Positions 1-10,700 of a DNA stretch of 64,000 nucleotides are shown one piece after another; the first letter of the stretch is position 1, and every line of letters begins with the position of its first letter. The notes beneath the pieces were generated by a model. It saw only the letters and a program-made list of their open reading frames with translations, was not told the origin of the DNA and ran no database searches. The stretch is from Haliclystus octoradiatus (lineage: Eukaryota > Cnidaria > Staurozoa > Stauromedusae > Haliclystidae), in NCBI GenBank assembly GCA_916610825.1, contig OU744454.1, forward strand, positions 11,287,178 to 11,351,177. The letters are read 5' to 3'. The position numbers and the translations under genes were made by a program.

Positions 1-115
1 GAGTTCATACTCCGTATTATACAGCGATAGTCAGCTTAGTCAATTGTTTAATTATAAGTGATCTGAAATTTTTATCATAGAAGGTCCATAATGGACTACA
101 CTCATTGCTAGTATT
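1..115 (+). repeat. Copy 1 of a 110-bp dispersed repeat (end of segment D)
   Basis: This stretch closely matches 3781-3890 and 25719-25835, all in the same orientation. The shared sequence starts near GTTCATACTC and ends near TGCTAGTAT. In the other two places it is the right-hand end of segment D, so here it is probably the end of a third D copy that begins left of the window. No coding sense is visible. Confidence 0.75.
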
Positions 116-1435
116 TCTATATTTCTATATTTCGATATTTCGATATTTCTGTGTCTGTCCGCGACTTATGTACGTCTTACTGGCGATATAATACGGATAA
201 TCCGTTGTCGGGAAATTATGCAAACATTTGTGTCGAGATAACCGTGTACAGTAACAAATTTGTTGTATGAAAAGTATGGGTCTATGACGTTGTTTTAAAA
301 TAATATACTTCATCAGATATTTTATTTGATATCCTTGCATTAAAAAATTCAGAGATTTTGAAAATTTCATAGGTCGATAATCTAGCGAGCAGCCAAATCG
401 AAGTCAAATTGAAATCCCCAGAACAAAAATATTTTGCTTTGAATTTAAAAGCTGCGTGTAAATTGTTTGAACAAGTCAAACTTGAAAATGAATCAGTTTT
501 ATGATAATTAAAACAATACGAAATACTGAATTACATTGAATTACCAGTATAACTAGGCCAAACAAAATATTTTTTTGAAATCAAAGAAACGTAGACCTAT
601 TTCATGTAGTGTTGATATCAGCAATACATATAGCGCGGCACAAACGCTATGAAAATTAAAGAGACTTTAGGTCTTAATTTAATTTATTAATGAAACAAAA
701 TGCAGTTCATTACTTTTATCAAAATCGAGATATAAAACATTTCACTTTTAAAAAGGCTATTTTGATATATAATTTGTGAGAACACTGAGCAAACAATCTG
801 TTTTGAAATGAACAATCTATCGCGGGGCATAAAAACAAATTAACTTGCAAGAATTTTCAAAATGACGTTGGCGTTCGACTAATTCGAAAAATATTCAAAG
901 TTCGAATAGATTATCTGTCTATAGTTTAAAATTATAGAGTTTAGAATTAATCAAGGCATTGCACAAAAGTATTTCTATAATTTATTATTTAATATAAAAA
1001 TATGAATCATTTGGTTTTGAGCAGGCAGCCATTTATTTTCAGATTTTGCTTCCATAATTAACGAAGGAATTATAGGCATCGATTAAAATTAAAATTTCAT
1101 TTTGTCTACTTGCTATAAGAATAAGACACAGTATGTTACTACAGTTTCGAGAATAAAAATAGCGGTGTCTTGTTATTATCGTTGATCAACATTTAATAAA
1201 GTAAATTTCAGGTATATCAAATTTAACAAAGTTTTTTAACAAATTAAGCGTATGATTTGTGATAAATAATAATAATTATAATATTTTCAGCGTTCAAAAA
1301 ATTTTGCTTTGAATTTAAAAGCACAAAAACATAATTTAAAAACATTTTTAAATAGTTAATACAGTTTGGATGAGTGTAACAAACCTTGTGTTACAAAAAT
1401 AAAAAGCGAAAAGGTTGCATGAAATAATCGATCAT
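116..1435. other. Gene-free AT-rich sequence
   Basis: No exon-like open frame with splice sites is visible. The only structure I found is a stretch at 150-262 that matches the reverse complement of 18014-18126, and a short phrase (TTTGCTTTGAATTTAAAAGC) present at both 434 and 1303. The short open frames at 125-370 and 282-479 have no recognisable protein features. Confidence 0.5.
150..262 (+). repeat. Inverted partner of 18014-18126
   Basis: The reverse complement of this stretch aligns over about 110 bp with 18014-18126, including the phrases GACGTACATAAGTCGCGGAC and GTTATCTCGACAC. The copies are diverged by scattered changes, so this is an old dispersed repeat. The class is not recognisable. 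Confidence 0.7.
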
Positions 1436-1973
1436 AGCAAAAAATATTTATTAAAATACAACTTACCATTTTCCAAATGAGATCCAAATAAAAACTATAC
1501 GAGCGGCATAATCTCCGAACAACATTTAAATACATAATAGCGGGTTCTCTGAGTTAATACACCAATCAATAATAAGTAAACAACCATATTTTATCGAAGG
1601 AGAATGTAGGCCCGATAAGAATAAAATAAAGATTGTCTTTTATTCGAAATAATTCTGACAAAAATGATCATTTCATATCGCGATCAAATGCAAGGTAAAG
1701 TAGATTCATTTTCTACATAGTAAATTATCCTTTTCATCAGACATCATAACATGAGCATTTAAATATTACCATCGGCTGTGGTATTTTATATCTTTGAAGC
1801 TGCACTAAACATTTCCACTCTATAAACCATCGCGTCCGTTTCAATAAATTCTGAATAAATATGCATATCACGAATCAGGCAAAATGAGTTGTTTTCGTTT
1901 TTCTATCAAAATAATTAATTTATTCATAATCGTCTATTCTTTCATTCGACATCTGTAATGTATTATAAATAGC

Positions 1974-1986
1974 GCGTAGAAATATT
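1974..1986. repeat. Target-site duplication, left (13 bp)
   Basis: GCGTAGAAATATT is repeated exactly at 2715-2727 on the other side of the LINE fragment. The paralogous D copy has it once, at about 24646-24658. Confidence 0.85.
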
Positions 1987-2714
1987 CCATCCTCAGATGA
2001 ATATACCATCAAATCAATCAACGGACAACCACTTCCTGTTGCAAAAGATTACAAATACCTTGGCTGCCAAGTTCTCAAAAGTGAATCATCGTTCAAACAT
2101 AGAAGACGTTTAGCATGGACTGCAGCCATTAAACTCAGGAAGGTATGGGGATCTAATGTCGACATGTCATGTAAAGTACATCTTTTTACGTCATGTATTG
2201 AAAGCGTGCTCTTTTATAGCTCTGAAGCATGGACTCTCAGCACCACACTAGCAGAGCAAGTAGATGCCTCCCACAGAGCACTTATTCGATATGCAGTGGA
2301 TATCAGATTCCCCAATGTTATCAGCAACAAAGATTTATATAATCTGACGGGATTGAAGGCTGCACAGAAGCGCATACGTAATCTTCGCCTCTCGCTCATT
2401 GGCCACGCCTTAAGACGCCCAACCTGTCCTCTGGCTATGTCACTGAATCCTGACAATCAACCGACCGAACCACTGAGAAGGGGAGGCGCTCTTATGAACA
2501 CCTATGTTGGACAATTTACGAACGATCTTGGCGCAATGTACATACAACCAAATAATGTCATGTCCAAAGCGAATAACCGTGATGGCTGGAGAAATAATGT
2601 AGTTAAATTATGTAAATAAACTTAAAGTTACTATTTTTGTTACGACGTTCAATAATTATGTATATATTTATAAATATCTTTTAATTGTACATACTAATTT
2701 GACGTAAAGAGAGA
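1987..2714 (+). mobile_element. 5'-truncated non-LTR retrotransposon (R2/NeSL-like RT C-terminus)
   Basis: An open reading frame runs from about 1996 to 2619. It encodes the end of a non-LTR reverse transcriptase: a DYKYLGCQV motif, a basic LRKVWGSN stretch, SVLFYSSEAWTL, the NKDLYNLTG segment and the RLSLIGHALRR motif. These are typical of the post-RT thumb region of R2/NeSL/R4-type elements. The catalytic palm is absent. The 13-bp sequence GCGTAGAAATATT occurs at 1974-1986 and again at 2715-2727. The paralogous segment at 24640-24665 carries it only once with no insert, which is an empty-site control. The insertion is therefore a 728-bp truncated copy, too short to be active. Confidence 0.85.
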
Positions 2715-2727
2715 GCGTAGAAATATT
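2715..2727. repeat. Target-site duplication, right (13 bp)
   Basis: This is the exact second copy of the 13-bp sequence at 1974-1986, immediately after the LINE 3' end. Confidence 0.85.
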
Positions 2728-3124
2728 GACTACAAGATGTAACATAATATCAATATCGAATTAGTATAGCGATTTATTATAGAATTTTACTTCCTTTTAA
2801 AAGAATGTTGATGCTATTATTCTGGAAAATTTGATAACAAGAACCACTATCAGACCAATTTTTCAGATCTTTTTTTTACTTATAAAATTTTATTTTCAAC
2901 GAACTCTTAGTATTTTGATAGACTGCCATGAAAATTACAGGCATACTTGCTGAGATTGCAAAGATCAAAAATATATAGGCTCATATAGTATCATATCATA
3001 ATATTTTCAGATTATATATATAATTTGAAATTCAATACACGCGCGTGGGTCGAACTTGTTCAATAATACGTTGTCGAAGCAGTAGGTTTGTTGATAAGCT
3101 CAGTCAAAGCGCCTATATCAGTAA

Positions 3125-3200
3125 GTAACGCAGTGGCTAATTGGTTAATGCTCTGGTATAATTATTTCAGGGTCGTCAGTTCAAATCCGCCGTTCGGAAA
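3125..3200 (+). repeat. tRNA-like promoter module (SINE head or tRNA pseudogene)
   Basis: TGGCTAATTGG at 3134-3144 resembles a pol III box A, and GGTCGTCAGTTCAAATCC at 3171-3188 resembles a box B, at normal tRNA spacing. I could not fold a clean acceptor stem, so a functional tRNA is unlikely. It may be the head of a tRNA-derived SINE present only in this D copy, since segment D at 24-25.8 kb carries different sequence at the equivalent place. Confidence 0.5.
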
Positions 3201-3780
3201 CCTTTTATCAACGATTTTTCTTTTTTTTTAATATGAATCAGTAAATCATTTTTAATTAACAAAAGATATCGTTTGATCATGTTAATAACAGAAATCAGTG
3301 GACCATGTGTCTTGTTTAAGCTAAATTAATTTAATATTGAATCTATCGCATGCAATGCCACGAGTTTCGCTGGCCACACTTTGACGGCGGCGTTATTTTG
3401 TGAACACCACATTTTAGTGTTGTATATATTGCAATAAAGATTTATGAATCCGAACCGAACGCGATCCGATCGTATCGGGTCAGATTCGGGTTAATATTTT
3501 AGATCTTCGGATCGGATCGGATTTGAAGTGATTTTTTATGGATAGTTTCAGATTTCGAAATTTGACTGAGTATTTTTAATTTATAATAATTAATGTGTTC
3601 TGGCCTCCTTTCAGCACATAAAATATTGTTTTTCTATGTAGATATAGCTACGTTAAATTATACATTTCAATCGACTCAATTGATGTGAAATAAATTAAAC
3701 TTTTATTAAAGGAATGATTAAGATGTATTGATTAATGCTACATCGTTTCAATGCATATTGTCTCTCATGTTCTCCTCCAG

Positions 3781-3890
3781 AGTTCATACTCTGTATTATA
3801 CAGCGATAGAAAGCTTAGTCAATTGTTTAATTATAAGTGATCTGAAAGTTTTATCATAGAAGGTCCATTATGGACTACACTCATAGCTAG
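3781..3890 (+). repeat. Copy 2 of the 110-bp dispersed repeat
   Basis: It matches 1-115 and 25719-25835 and forms the right end of segment D copy 1. It stops exactly where the A/C duplicated block begins (3891). Confidence 0.75.
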
Positions 3891-4513
3891 TAAAGACATA
3901 ATTCAGTTGTAAATACTGCTAGAAATATATGCGAATACACTATATGTGCCCTAACAGTAAGTGTATCTCTTTTTCAAGATACGCTTTGCTGTAATATGTG
4001 GTAATTTCTATCAGTGGATACACCTTGTGAAATGAAGCAATTAAACTAGCCTGAAATCGTATAAAAAGGTAAGCTGCAATTATAAACCTTTCTTTAAACA
4101 ATGTCATACGATACTTCATGTCTCTATTTTATTTTCCGCCATAATTATTCCAAGAACCAAGAACAATGCATTCAGCTGAAATCAAATTTTCGCAAAAACA
4201 AATATTTTGTCACAGTTTCTAATTATATTGTATATCTAGTTTCTTTTCAGATTATCTTGTGGATTTTAACGATTTTAGTAAATCTACTGAATTTCATATT
4301 TGCAATGTTAGTTATACTTCTACATAAGGCATAAAAAAAGACGGAGAAAACATAAAGAAGATATATCTAACCAACAGTAATGTGCAGTGACAAAAATATT
4401 GATAATAGCTCCCCAATATAATCAAGAGTCGAATACAACTCAGTCAAAGTGAAATGATAGCCAGCAGAACGTGCATAGGTAAGCAAATTGAGAAAATCAT
4501 GTCCTTCTCATAG

Positions 4514-4519
4514 TTTATT
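4514..4519 (-). promoter_or_regulatory. Poly(A) signal of gene A
   Basis: AATAAA on the minus strand lies 17 bases after the gene A stop codon (TAA at 4538-4536). Locus C has the same hexamer at 55703-55708, whereas the equivalent site in locus B has changed to ACAAAAAC. Function is inferred from sequence and position. Confidence 0.5.
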
Positions 4520-4535
4520 TGTTCATGTAAACTGA

Positions 4536-4795
4536 TTACTGTATTGTTGGCCTTATTTTCATTTCAGCTGCAGTTAGACTGCAACCACCCTTCCATGCCA
4601 TCCAAATTAGACCACTCCAATTACATGTTCCTGCGCTAGGGTCATAGTTATTCGTCAATACTGCATGAGCACACTGAATATACCACCATCCCCCAAAAAA
4701 TTGATCAGCACAATTAGTTGTTTTCTGATCGAAGTCATGATCAGTTGTGGTAAATCGCAAACTACTTTGGATACTGAACGAATCACCAGCATCAC
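4536..4795 (-). CDS. Gene A exon 8: FReD C-terminal part
   Basis: This 260-nt terminal exon has acceptor TTAATAG and stop TAA at 4538-4536. It starts GDAGDSF and contains the TTTDHDFD calcium-type loop, NCAD, GGWWYIQCAH with the second FReD disulfide, LIWMAWKGG and the closing MKIRP. The first 45 residues are the tract that differs sharply from copy C, whereas the rest of the exon has about one change. This part of FReDs holds the calcium site and lies next to the ligand pocket in ficolin and tachylectin structures. Confidence 0.9.
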
Positions 4796-7700
4796 CTATT
4801 AAACATAAGAAAATGTTTCCTTAGGTTGAAGATTACTAACTCATATGTGAAAATGTGAAAATTGTAATGTTTTAGATCACATCAAATTTAGTTGCAGGTT
4901 AAGTTGTTTGGATAAGATTGCTAGTAATTGATTCCTAAAATAGACACAATCTCACAATTGGTATCAACAGACTACAAGCATCCAGTTAGTCTAATATTCT
5001 TTCGATAATTACGAATACAATGGAAGCTGATGTTAATTCATTTCTTCTGTTGATAATTCTGTTTGGATTGTAAATAATTTTATCGAAACGCTACAGAATG
5101 TTCCTGCGCAATGTTTCTAACATTTCTATGTGTCAGTGGGTCGTGTTTCCCTAACAGCTATAAGGTACAGGCTAATTTCAGTGAAATCAGCCAAGACACA
5201 GCAGATCACTTCAGAAGCTGTCATTACATATAAGCAACGATTGTCAATTTCATTCATCCCACCTTCAGAAGACTGTACTATTTTGTTGTTGACATAAATT
5301 TCAATTCTCTGTAATCCTTTAGAGGAATTACATGACAAAATGTGATAAAATTTGAATTCGAGTTTTCTGCCATCTGATTAGCCAGCGTGTATATCTACTA
5401 TTTCCTTTGTCAAGCTTAGGGTCTGAGAAACGCTAGCAGCATCTTACTTCAGGATGACATTGCCGATTCCTAATGTAACTATGGCGCCCTCATTCGTTAC
5501 CAACTAAAATTGATTGAGTTTACAGAATTAATTCGATTCGATTGAAGCTACAGAATACGCTTCTTAGTTTTTTGTTGAACCATAGGAGCGTGAACTGAGA
5601 TTATGCCATCATTTTACAGAACAAATGTCGACGATGGACAACAGTAGGTATGCACGTAAGCTACCATCTCACCCGCACGCAAATCGAAATCAGTAAATTT
5701 GAAAGTTTAAAGAGACATAGGCTTCTGATCATTTAATGCTACTTAATGTTCGATAAATGTGTTCTCATTTACACAATGACTTGAGATTATGTGAGAATAT
5801 TGCGTTTCAATAAGTTTATCTGTATAGTGGAAGATATAGATTACAGTTAATATTATATACCTGAGTAGCCGTTCACGTATAATCGGTAATTATCAGTCTG
5901 ATCACTGACTGTAAACGTATCGTATTCAGCATATCTGTGTTCACTACCAAACCAAAGATCAATACGAAGGGTTTGTGCATTTTCTGCCGTCAGGCGATGA
6001 AGCTCATCTAAGCCGTACCAAAAATCTGAAGCGAAATCTCCGAATCCAGTTTCATAAAATTTTCTTTGCAGATAAAAGTCCTCGACGCCATCGATTCTTC
6101 TTAGAAACACAACCCAACCTGTAGTTGTATGAACAATAAATAAGATATGGAACAGTTCCAAATTGAACACTTTGGAACACAAAACTCATTGTGAAGGACC
6201 TTAAAATGCACATGATACAAAAAAATAGTTTTCCGGAATCGAGTAGCCCATGCAAATTGAAAAGGAATGGCGAAAATAATTTTTCTATTTGGACTGAGTG
6301 TTCCATCAAAAGTTAAAAGGTACAAGCATATCACACCAATTATCAAACACCTTCACTGGCTACCAGTTGCTGAACAAATCATTTACAAGATCTTACTCGT
6401 CACGTCCATATTGGTGAAACTTAATACTGAACCTAGTTATTTGAAAGAACTGATATCCCCGTATGTCATCACAAGAAATTTACGTTCTTCTAATAAAGGC
6501 CTATTACTTGAACCAAAGTACAAACCAATGTCTTATGGTGGCCGCAGATTCTCGTACCTAGTTCCAAAACATTGGAACGAACTTCCAGTTACAACTCGTG
6601 ACAGTTCGTCATTTTTTCCACTTCCCAGAACATATATGCCCACCTCTTAGGGACACCTTTTTGGCCATATATGACTGATATTGAACGTGATTTGTATATC
6701 TCTTTATAAAATAAAACTAATGAAACTTTCATTAAAACCCTAATATTAATCCCGTTCAATAGAATGTCACAGAAACACACTTCAATTTGTGATGCGAAAT
6801 GAATTCGAATCTCATGATTCGGCTATGACGAATGGTAAGCGGAAGAACAAGAACATTGCATCGGATAACAGTTCGACAATTCGTGTTTTCTTCAAATTAT
6901 TAAACGATACGGGTGATCCAACATGCACAGCGAAAGATTTGTAGATAACGTATATGAAATAAATTTTTATTTTAAAATCAAGAATTAAACACTTTCTTGT
7001 ACAAACACTCGTGTCTTGTACGGTGGATCTTGATTTTCTTACGCGTTTCTCATGCCTCGTGCAAAATTCGTGTTTATAGAACCTTTACTGCACAGAAAGT
7101 GTTAAATATTCATAGTAATATGGTATGTCATCCATATTCTCAAGCCTCAATTCCGTTTTCTTTTCATTTCTTGCTTATTTACCTGAATCGATACCTTCGT
7201 TGCATGTGATAAGTCTCTCCAGTTTCCCAATGCATGATAATCCGCCATGTTGTGGAGCTGGATTGGTACATGTTCGAGTTTCTATAACTTCTCCACGACC
7301 ACTAACCACAGTACAAGATCCTTGTTCCACCCAACCCGACCATACTCCATGAACTTAAATCGAATAATTAAATTTCTATTAAGATCCATGTGAATTCTCT
7401 AATTACCAAAATATCCCCCATGTATATCACATATTTAAATACACAAATACTTTTTTTTGTCAGATTACTGTACTTGTTAGTGTGAATTCGTAACTTGCTT
7501 GTGTTAAATGGTGTTACCTACTTTCAAAAACGTGATACTTCAACTAGTGATCGATATACTTGTGCACGTGATATCCGTATCGAAATACTCCACAATTTCT
7601 GAGCCCACTCATTGTTGAAGTATAAAGAGCGCCGTCAAGCAAAGCTGGGAAATCCTATATTGGGTTCAGATCGTATCGTATTTCAGCTTTATGATCGGGT

Positions 7701-10700
7701 GGACTTGAACAAAATATTTTTTTAATTAATGAACATTTCAAATAATTTGTAAGGTATCCTATGAATTAGACTTTGAATTACTATTTTGAAATTACAGTGG
7801 AAATTGAAAAATTAATATAGCATTTTATTCAAAATGTTTAATATATTTGAGATTTGGAGATAAAGCCTAACTCATATAAATTGTTTTCTTTAAAAGATAT
7901 TGGTTTAATCTAGGTATTCTACATAACTATATAGAGGTTCATTCTATGGTCATCAAGATTGATCAGGAAGAAAAGTGAACATATTATCCGTCTGTTTCTG
8001 TTTTGCCGTACAATAGTTTTAACATATGAATGAAATTAATTCATTTTGTGACATGTTAACCGAAAGATATGACCACAAATCTATTTTCTTATACAAGGTT
8101 TTCTTCTCTGTATTGCAAGAAAATTGACGTTTTTTGACGTCATTCGTGTTTTGTTTGAGGATCAAGCATATAATTAACAATAAAATGAATCGATCTGTTG
8201 TCGGTGAGAAATGTTCTATTGTAAAGAAGCTAGAGTATAAAAAAGTGAAAAACAAACGTTAACAAAGAAGGAAGAGGGATAACATTATGAAATTATTTTT
8301 GCCCGTATTGCTGATCTATTTGCTGAGTTACATAAGACCAGTGAACGACAATATGGTATTTTTGCCATACTACGTTTTAAGAATATTTTGTATAAAAAAT
8401 ATCTAGTTCAGGCATGTTCAATCTTACTTGGGCAAGGACTTTCATTACATACGAAAGTTATATTCGTATCGCCAACGCATTCCAATCCACCGTACTCTGG
8501 ACTAGGAGATGTGCATGATCTTGCATCTGATTTCACACCCCAACCGCAACTTGCACTACACGTAGTTTGAATCATCCAATTTGACCAGCCACCGTCCACT
8601 GAATTGAAAATAGAGACACACTTCAATTATACAACTTATTTAATACTATGAACCATGTATGCAACAAAGGTGGTTAGGAAGTACTCTTATGTGATGACAT
8701 ATTTGCTTCGATACACATAGCATATTTAGCCTGGAGTAATGGAATCGAATTTTATGTACCGTTAATCCTGGTTTCAATATTAGATAATTTCCTGTGGCAC
8801 CGCCAAGGATTGTGTTAGATAGATAGATCATATATTTCAAACGTATTAAAGGAAGATACAAAATTGCAAAAGATAACATTGAATCAAATATGACAATTAC
8901 TGTACATAATATTAGGCTAGATAATCACAATGATGAATATAATATGTTTGGCGTGACTCCTGAAGCATGGGATCGAGTTTGTTTGTTTGGAATACGTGAT
9001 TAAGGCAATTTCTTACATAACATTTTTTAATATGAGTTATTGGTTAGAAGATCAAACTGTTTATAGATTGAAACGATTGGGTATTTAACGATGATTGAGT
9101 TAATATACAAAATAATACAAAAAAATAAAATAAGATAAAATAAAATAAAATAAAAAGAGGTACCAAAATTTGTAAATCAGAAGCAAAGTTAGGATCATAA
9201 ATTACGTGATTTAACTGACTTGATTGTTACTATTCATCTAATCATCATTTTCCTAATTTACGATATTCTTAATTAGTTCAAAAACTTGCTAAAATTGTAC
9301 AATTTAACTATCTGACTTTTCACCCCAACATTGGTCTAGGTTTCTTTGATTTTATAACATATTTTGTTTGGTTCATAGTTATCCTAGTACACTTAATTGC
9401 CTTTACTTGTTTAGAAATGTTTATCCTACTCATCTCATTCTCAAAACAAAGTCCCTATAGCGGATATGTGTAATTTTATGCCATTGATACAAAGATAACT
9501 TGCGTAAAGACCAAAAATAAATATAATAATATAATATGGAAACATATCATTATTAATTAAGTAAGAGGATAGAAAGAAATAAACAACTTATTTTCAAACA
9601 GGTACCAAACGGATTTTTAAGGATATGCACTAACAGTTGAAAGCAGTATCAATATTTCTAAACTCCTCACATTTTTCAAAACACTTTCTCAACATTGATA
9701 TTAGAGAGATGCAACCTCACCCCATACATACACGACGGCGCTATTGCTTGGCTTTGGTTGACCATTGAATACTATTTCTCGACTTTTGATTATGAATCAA
9801 CATTCTAAATTATGAATCTCGATGAACTAATCTTCTGCTCAGATATAGAACTATGTTAACATATTTCTTTATTTGCCAATATTGATTATCATTGATGTTC
9901 GTATAGGCGTTAAAGAGATTATTGCAACAAGCATGTGCAACTATCCGGAGAAATAACGAAGTATGAAGTGGCCATTTTTATGATAGTAATGATTCATAGC
10001 CAGTAGGTTTGATGAATTATTTTATTATTTTACTACATATCATTTTAAACTTTGTAGTACTTTTAATTTGATTCCAAAAATTGCATAACTTAATGTCGTG
10101 CTTTACGTATACAATTATACTGACAAGTTAATAAATGAGACATGTGTAGCGGAATCCTCTAAATAATTAGTCTGCGTTGCAGACCGCGATTAATTCACAA
10201 TAGAATAGGGTCTGTGTGATTTGCACAGTTTTCTGTCCAGCCACTCTACGAAAACGTAGAGCGGAAGTTTCTGATCGATGCATGGTAAATTTATTGTTCT
10301 TAGATAATTAATTCATCACCTCTATTCGATCAATTAATTGTCATAGCTACGGAGCCTAAAATAGAACTTATTGCAATCATGTCAACTGAAGTGAGCAAAG
10401 TAATGTGAGAATCCCGTTGAGAATCACCTTAATCTTGCATAATTATGTGACATCAATCTTATTCTGATACGAGAACCGGACAGAGAAACCGAGCAATTCA
10501 CACAGACCCTATTCTTTTGTGAGTGATTCGCGGTCTGTACCGCAGGCTAGTATATAATTTGCTGCTGGCTAGTCCAGGAGTTGGTTTTTTGTGTTCCTAT
10601 GTTGAAATGTATTAGTAAATTGAAACATTGAAGCAAAACACATTTGTTGACAGTTTTCTCCATAGCGAAGTTAGCATTATATTTTGATTGTAGTTGATAT

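Larger units (their letters stand above)
1436..3890 (+). repeat. Segment D, copy 1
   Basis: This segment aligns collinearly with 24113-25838, with extra sequence in each copy. Shared anchors include the phrase CTATACGAGCGGCATAATCT (about 1497 and 24173), the region after GATGTAACATAATATCAATA, and the region around CGAACCGAACG. This copy carries an R2/NeSL-like LINE tail at 1987-2714 and extra sequence with a tRNA-like promoter near 3125-3200. It abuts gene A's downstream flank. Copy 2 lies upstream of locus B, although A and B are inverted relative to each other and the two D copies are not. Confidence 0.75.
3891..8931 (+). repeat. Duplicated block, copy A
   Basis: This 5-kb block aligns from end to end with 55078-60165 at what looks like about 99% identity. 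It begins at TAAAGACATA and ends after GATAATCACAAT. It contains the last four exons of gene A and a LINE fragment. Copy C is 47 bp longer, mainly because of a 48-bp stretch near 57495-57540 that is missing here at about 6296. The left breakpoint coincides with the end of segment D. On the right, copy C is cut by a LINE whereas this copy runs on into the rest of gene A. Confidence 0.9.

Noticed and set aside
2214..2456. 80-codon minus frame
   Set aside because: Antisense shadow of the LINE RT C-terminus, which has clear family motifs on the plus strand.
3125..3200. Functional tRNA gene
   Set aside because: Boxes A and B are present, but I could not pair an acceptor stem or find a proper anticodon arm by eye, so it was kept only as a tRNA-like repeat.
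4101..4334. 77-codon open frame, also present at 55290-55523
   Set aside because: It is preserved only because the block is a recent duplicate. It shows several amino-acid changes, is Ile/Leu/Asn-rich as expected from AT-rich DNA, and has no splice or domain support.
5126..5338. 70-codon minus frame inside the FReD intron, identical in copy C (56318-56530)
   Set aside because: The identity is explained by recent duplication. In locus B (about 33740-33890) the matching sequence is frameshifted and changed, and the FReD joins correctly without it, so it is most likely intron.
6830..6990. Minus-strand frame (YKSFAVHVGSPVSF...) considered as the missing N-terminal part of the FReD
   Set aside because: It lacks FReD landmarks such as the first cysteine pair and a VYCDM-like strand, and the equivalent stretch in locus B has a stop.
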